DNA of 14,760 nucleotides from an uncultured Clostridia bacterium (GTDB taxonomy: Bacteria; Bacillota; Clostridia; TANB77; CAG-508). Where the stretch lies: positions 1-14,760 of the forward strand of contig CAOSZT010000043.1 of the NCBI GenBank assembly GCA_948528155.1, given 5' to 3'. The stretch's first letter is position 1. Each line of letters begins with the position of its first letter. Made by a program: the position numbers and the translations under genes. A model generated the notes under the pieces. The model was not told where the DNA came from, did no database searches, and saw nothing but the letters and a program-made list of their open reading frames with translations. This document shows, one piece after another, positions 14,607-14,760 of the stretch.

Positions 14607-14656
14607 TTTATAACATATCAAGTTTTTATTGTCTTTAGACTGAAAGGTCAGTATAA
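14607..14656 (-). promoter_or_regulatory. Promoter and TetR-like operator of the synthetase-birA unit
   Basis: On the minus strand, AAGACA (14635-14630) as -35, a 17-bp spacer, and TATAAA (14612-14607) with an upstream TG. The palindrome ACTGA-N4-TCAGT at 14639-14652 lies 3 bp upstream of the -35. The block 14630-14656 is identical over 27 bp to that before fabD, while the spacer differs, as expected for selected regulatory sites. Confidence 0.7.
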
Positions 14657-14675
14657 AAGAAAACGAAAAAGGGAA

Positions 14676-14760
14676 AGAGGGACGTTCCTTAAAATCCCTA
14701 AATGGCGGGAAAAAGGGACACTCCTTTGGGACAGAGGGGACGTTGCTAAAAATCCCTAAA
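14676..14760. repeat. GGGACGTT-type direct repeats at the window edge
   Basis: Two near-identical copies of about 27 bp, at 14676-14702 and 14733-14760, share GAGGGACGTT and the ending AAAATCCCTAAA. Between them is a GC-richer segment with GGGACACTCC and TTTGGGACAG. The composition differs sharply from the AT-rich neighbours. From memory, such GGGACGTTCCT/GGGACACTCC strings occur in clostridial genomes beside Y1 (IS200/RAYT-like) transposases. The element runs off the window, and no transposase is visible. Confidence 0.55.

Overview
The window is AT-rich and looks like a low-GC Firmicute of the class Clostridia. The evidence is strong GGAGG-type ribosome sites, a fab/acc gene order of clostridial type, a FabK-like flavoprotein with a cysteine cluster, and a VanT-type racemase domain. 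Almost every gene is on the minus strand, so transcription runs from high to low coordinates. The core is a type II fatty acid synthesis (FASII) operon read as fabD, fabG, fabF, accB, fabZ, accC, accD, accA, fabI, fabK-like. It covers malonyl-CoA formation (all four acetyl-CoA carboxylase subunits), malonyl transfer to ACP, condensation, ketoreduction, dehydration and enoyl reduction, the last with two different candidate reductases. No acpP, fabH or regulator gene lies inside the window.

Upstream (12290-14543) a second minus-strand unit encodes an AMP-forming acyl-CoA/acyl-ACP synthetase whose end overlaps a minimal biotin-protein ligase. The biotin ligase would charge AccB, and the synthetase would activate exogenous fatty acids. 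Both units are preceded by the same 27-bp block (10898-10924 and 14630-14656), made of a TetR-like palindrome and a -35 element, each placed 17 bp from a TG-extended TATAAA -10. This points to one shared regulon.

Between the two units is an Rpn/PD-(D/E)XK nuclease-type gene (10997-12022). It has 13 tandem GRKE-type tetrapeptides, its own terminator, and a very good internal ribosome site that would give a 134-residue C-terminal product.

The operon is interrupted twice by small plus-strand genes, each with its own promoter. A 58-residue protein (6737-6913) sits between accB and fabZ, and a 100-residue protein (8751-9053) sits between fabG and fabF, where acpP is often found. I recognise neither protein.

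At the operon's distal end (84-1082) lies the C-terminal part of an alanine/serine racemase of VanT type. It is joined in frame right after the fabK-like stop and has lost the PLP-lysine segment. The right edge of the window (14676-14760) carries GGGACGTT-type repeats like those found near Y1 (IS200/RAYT-like) transposases.
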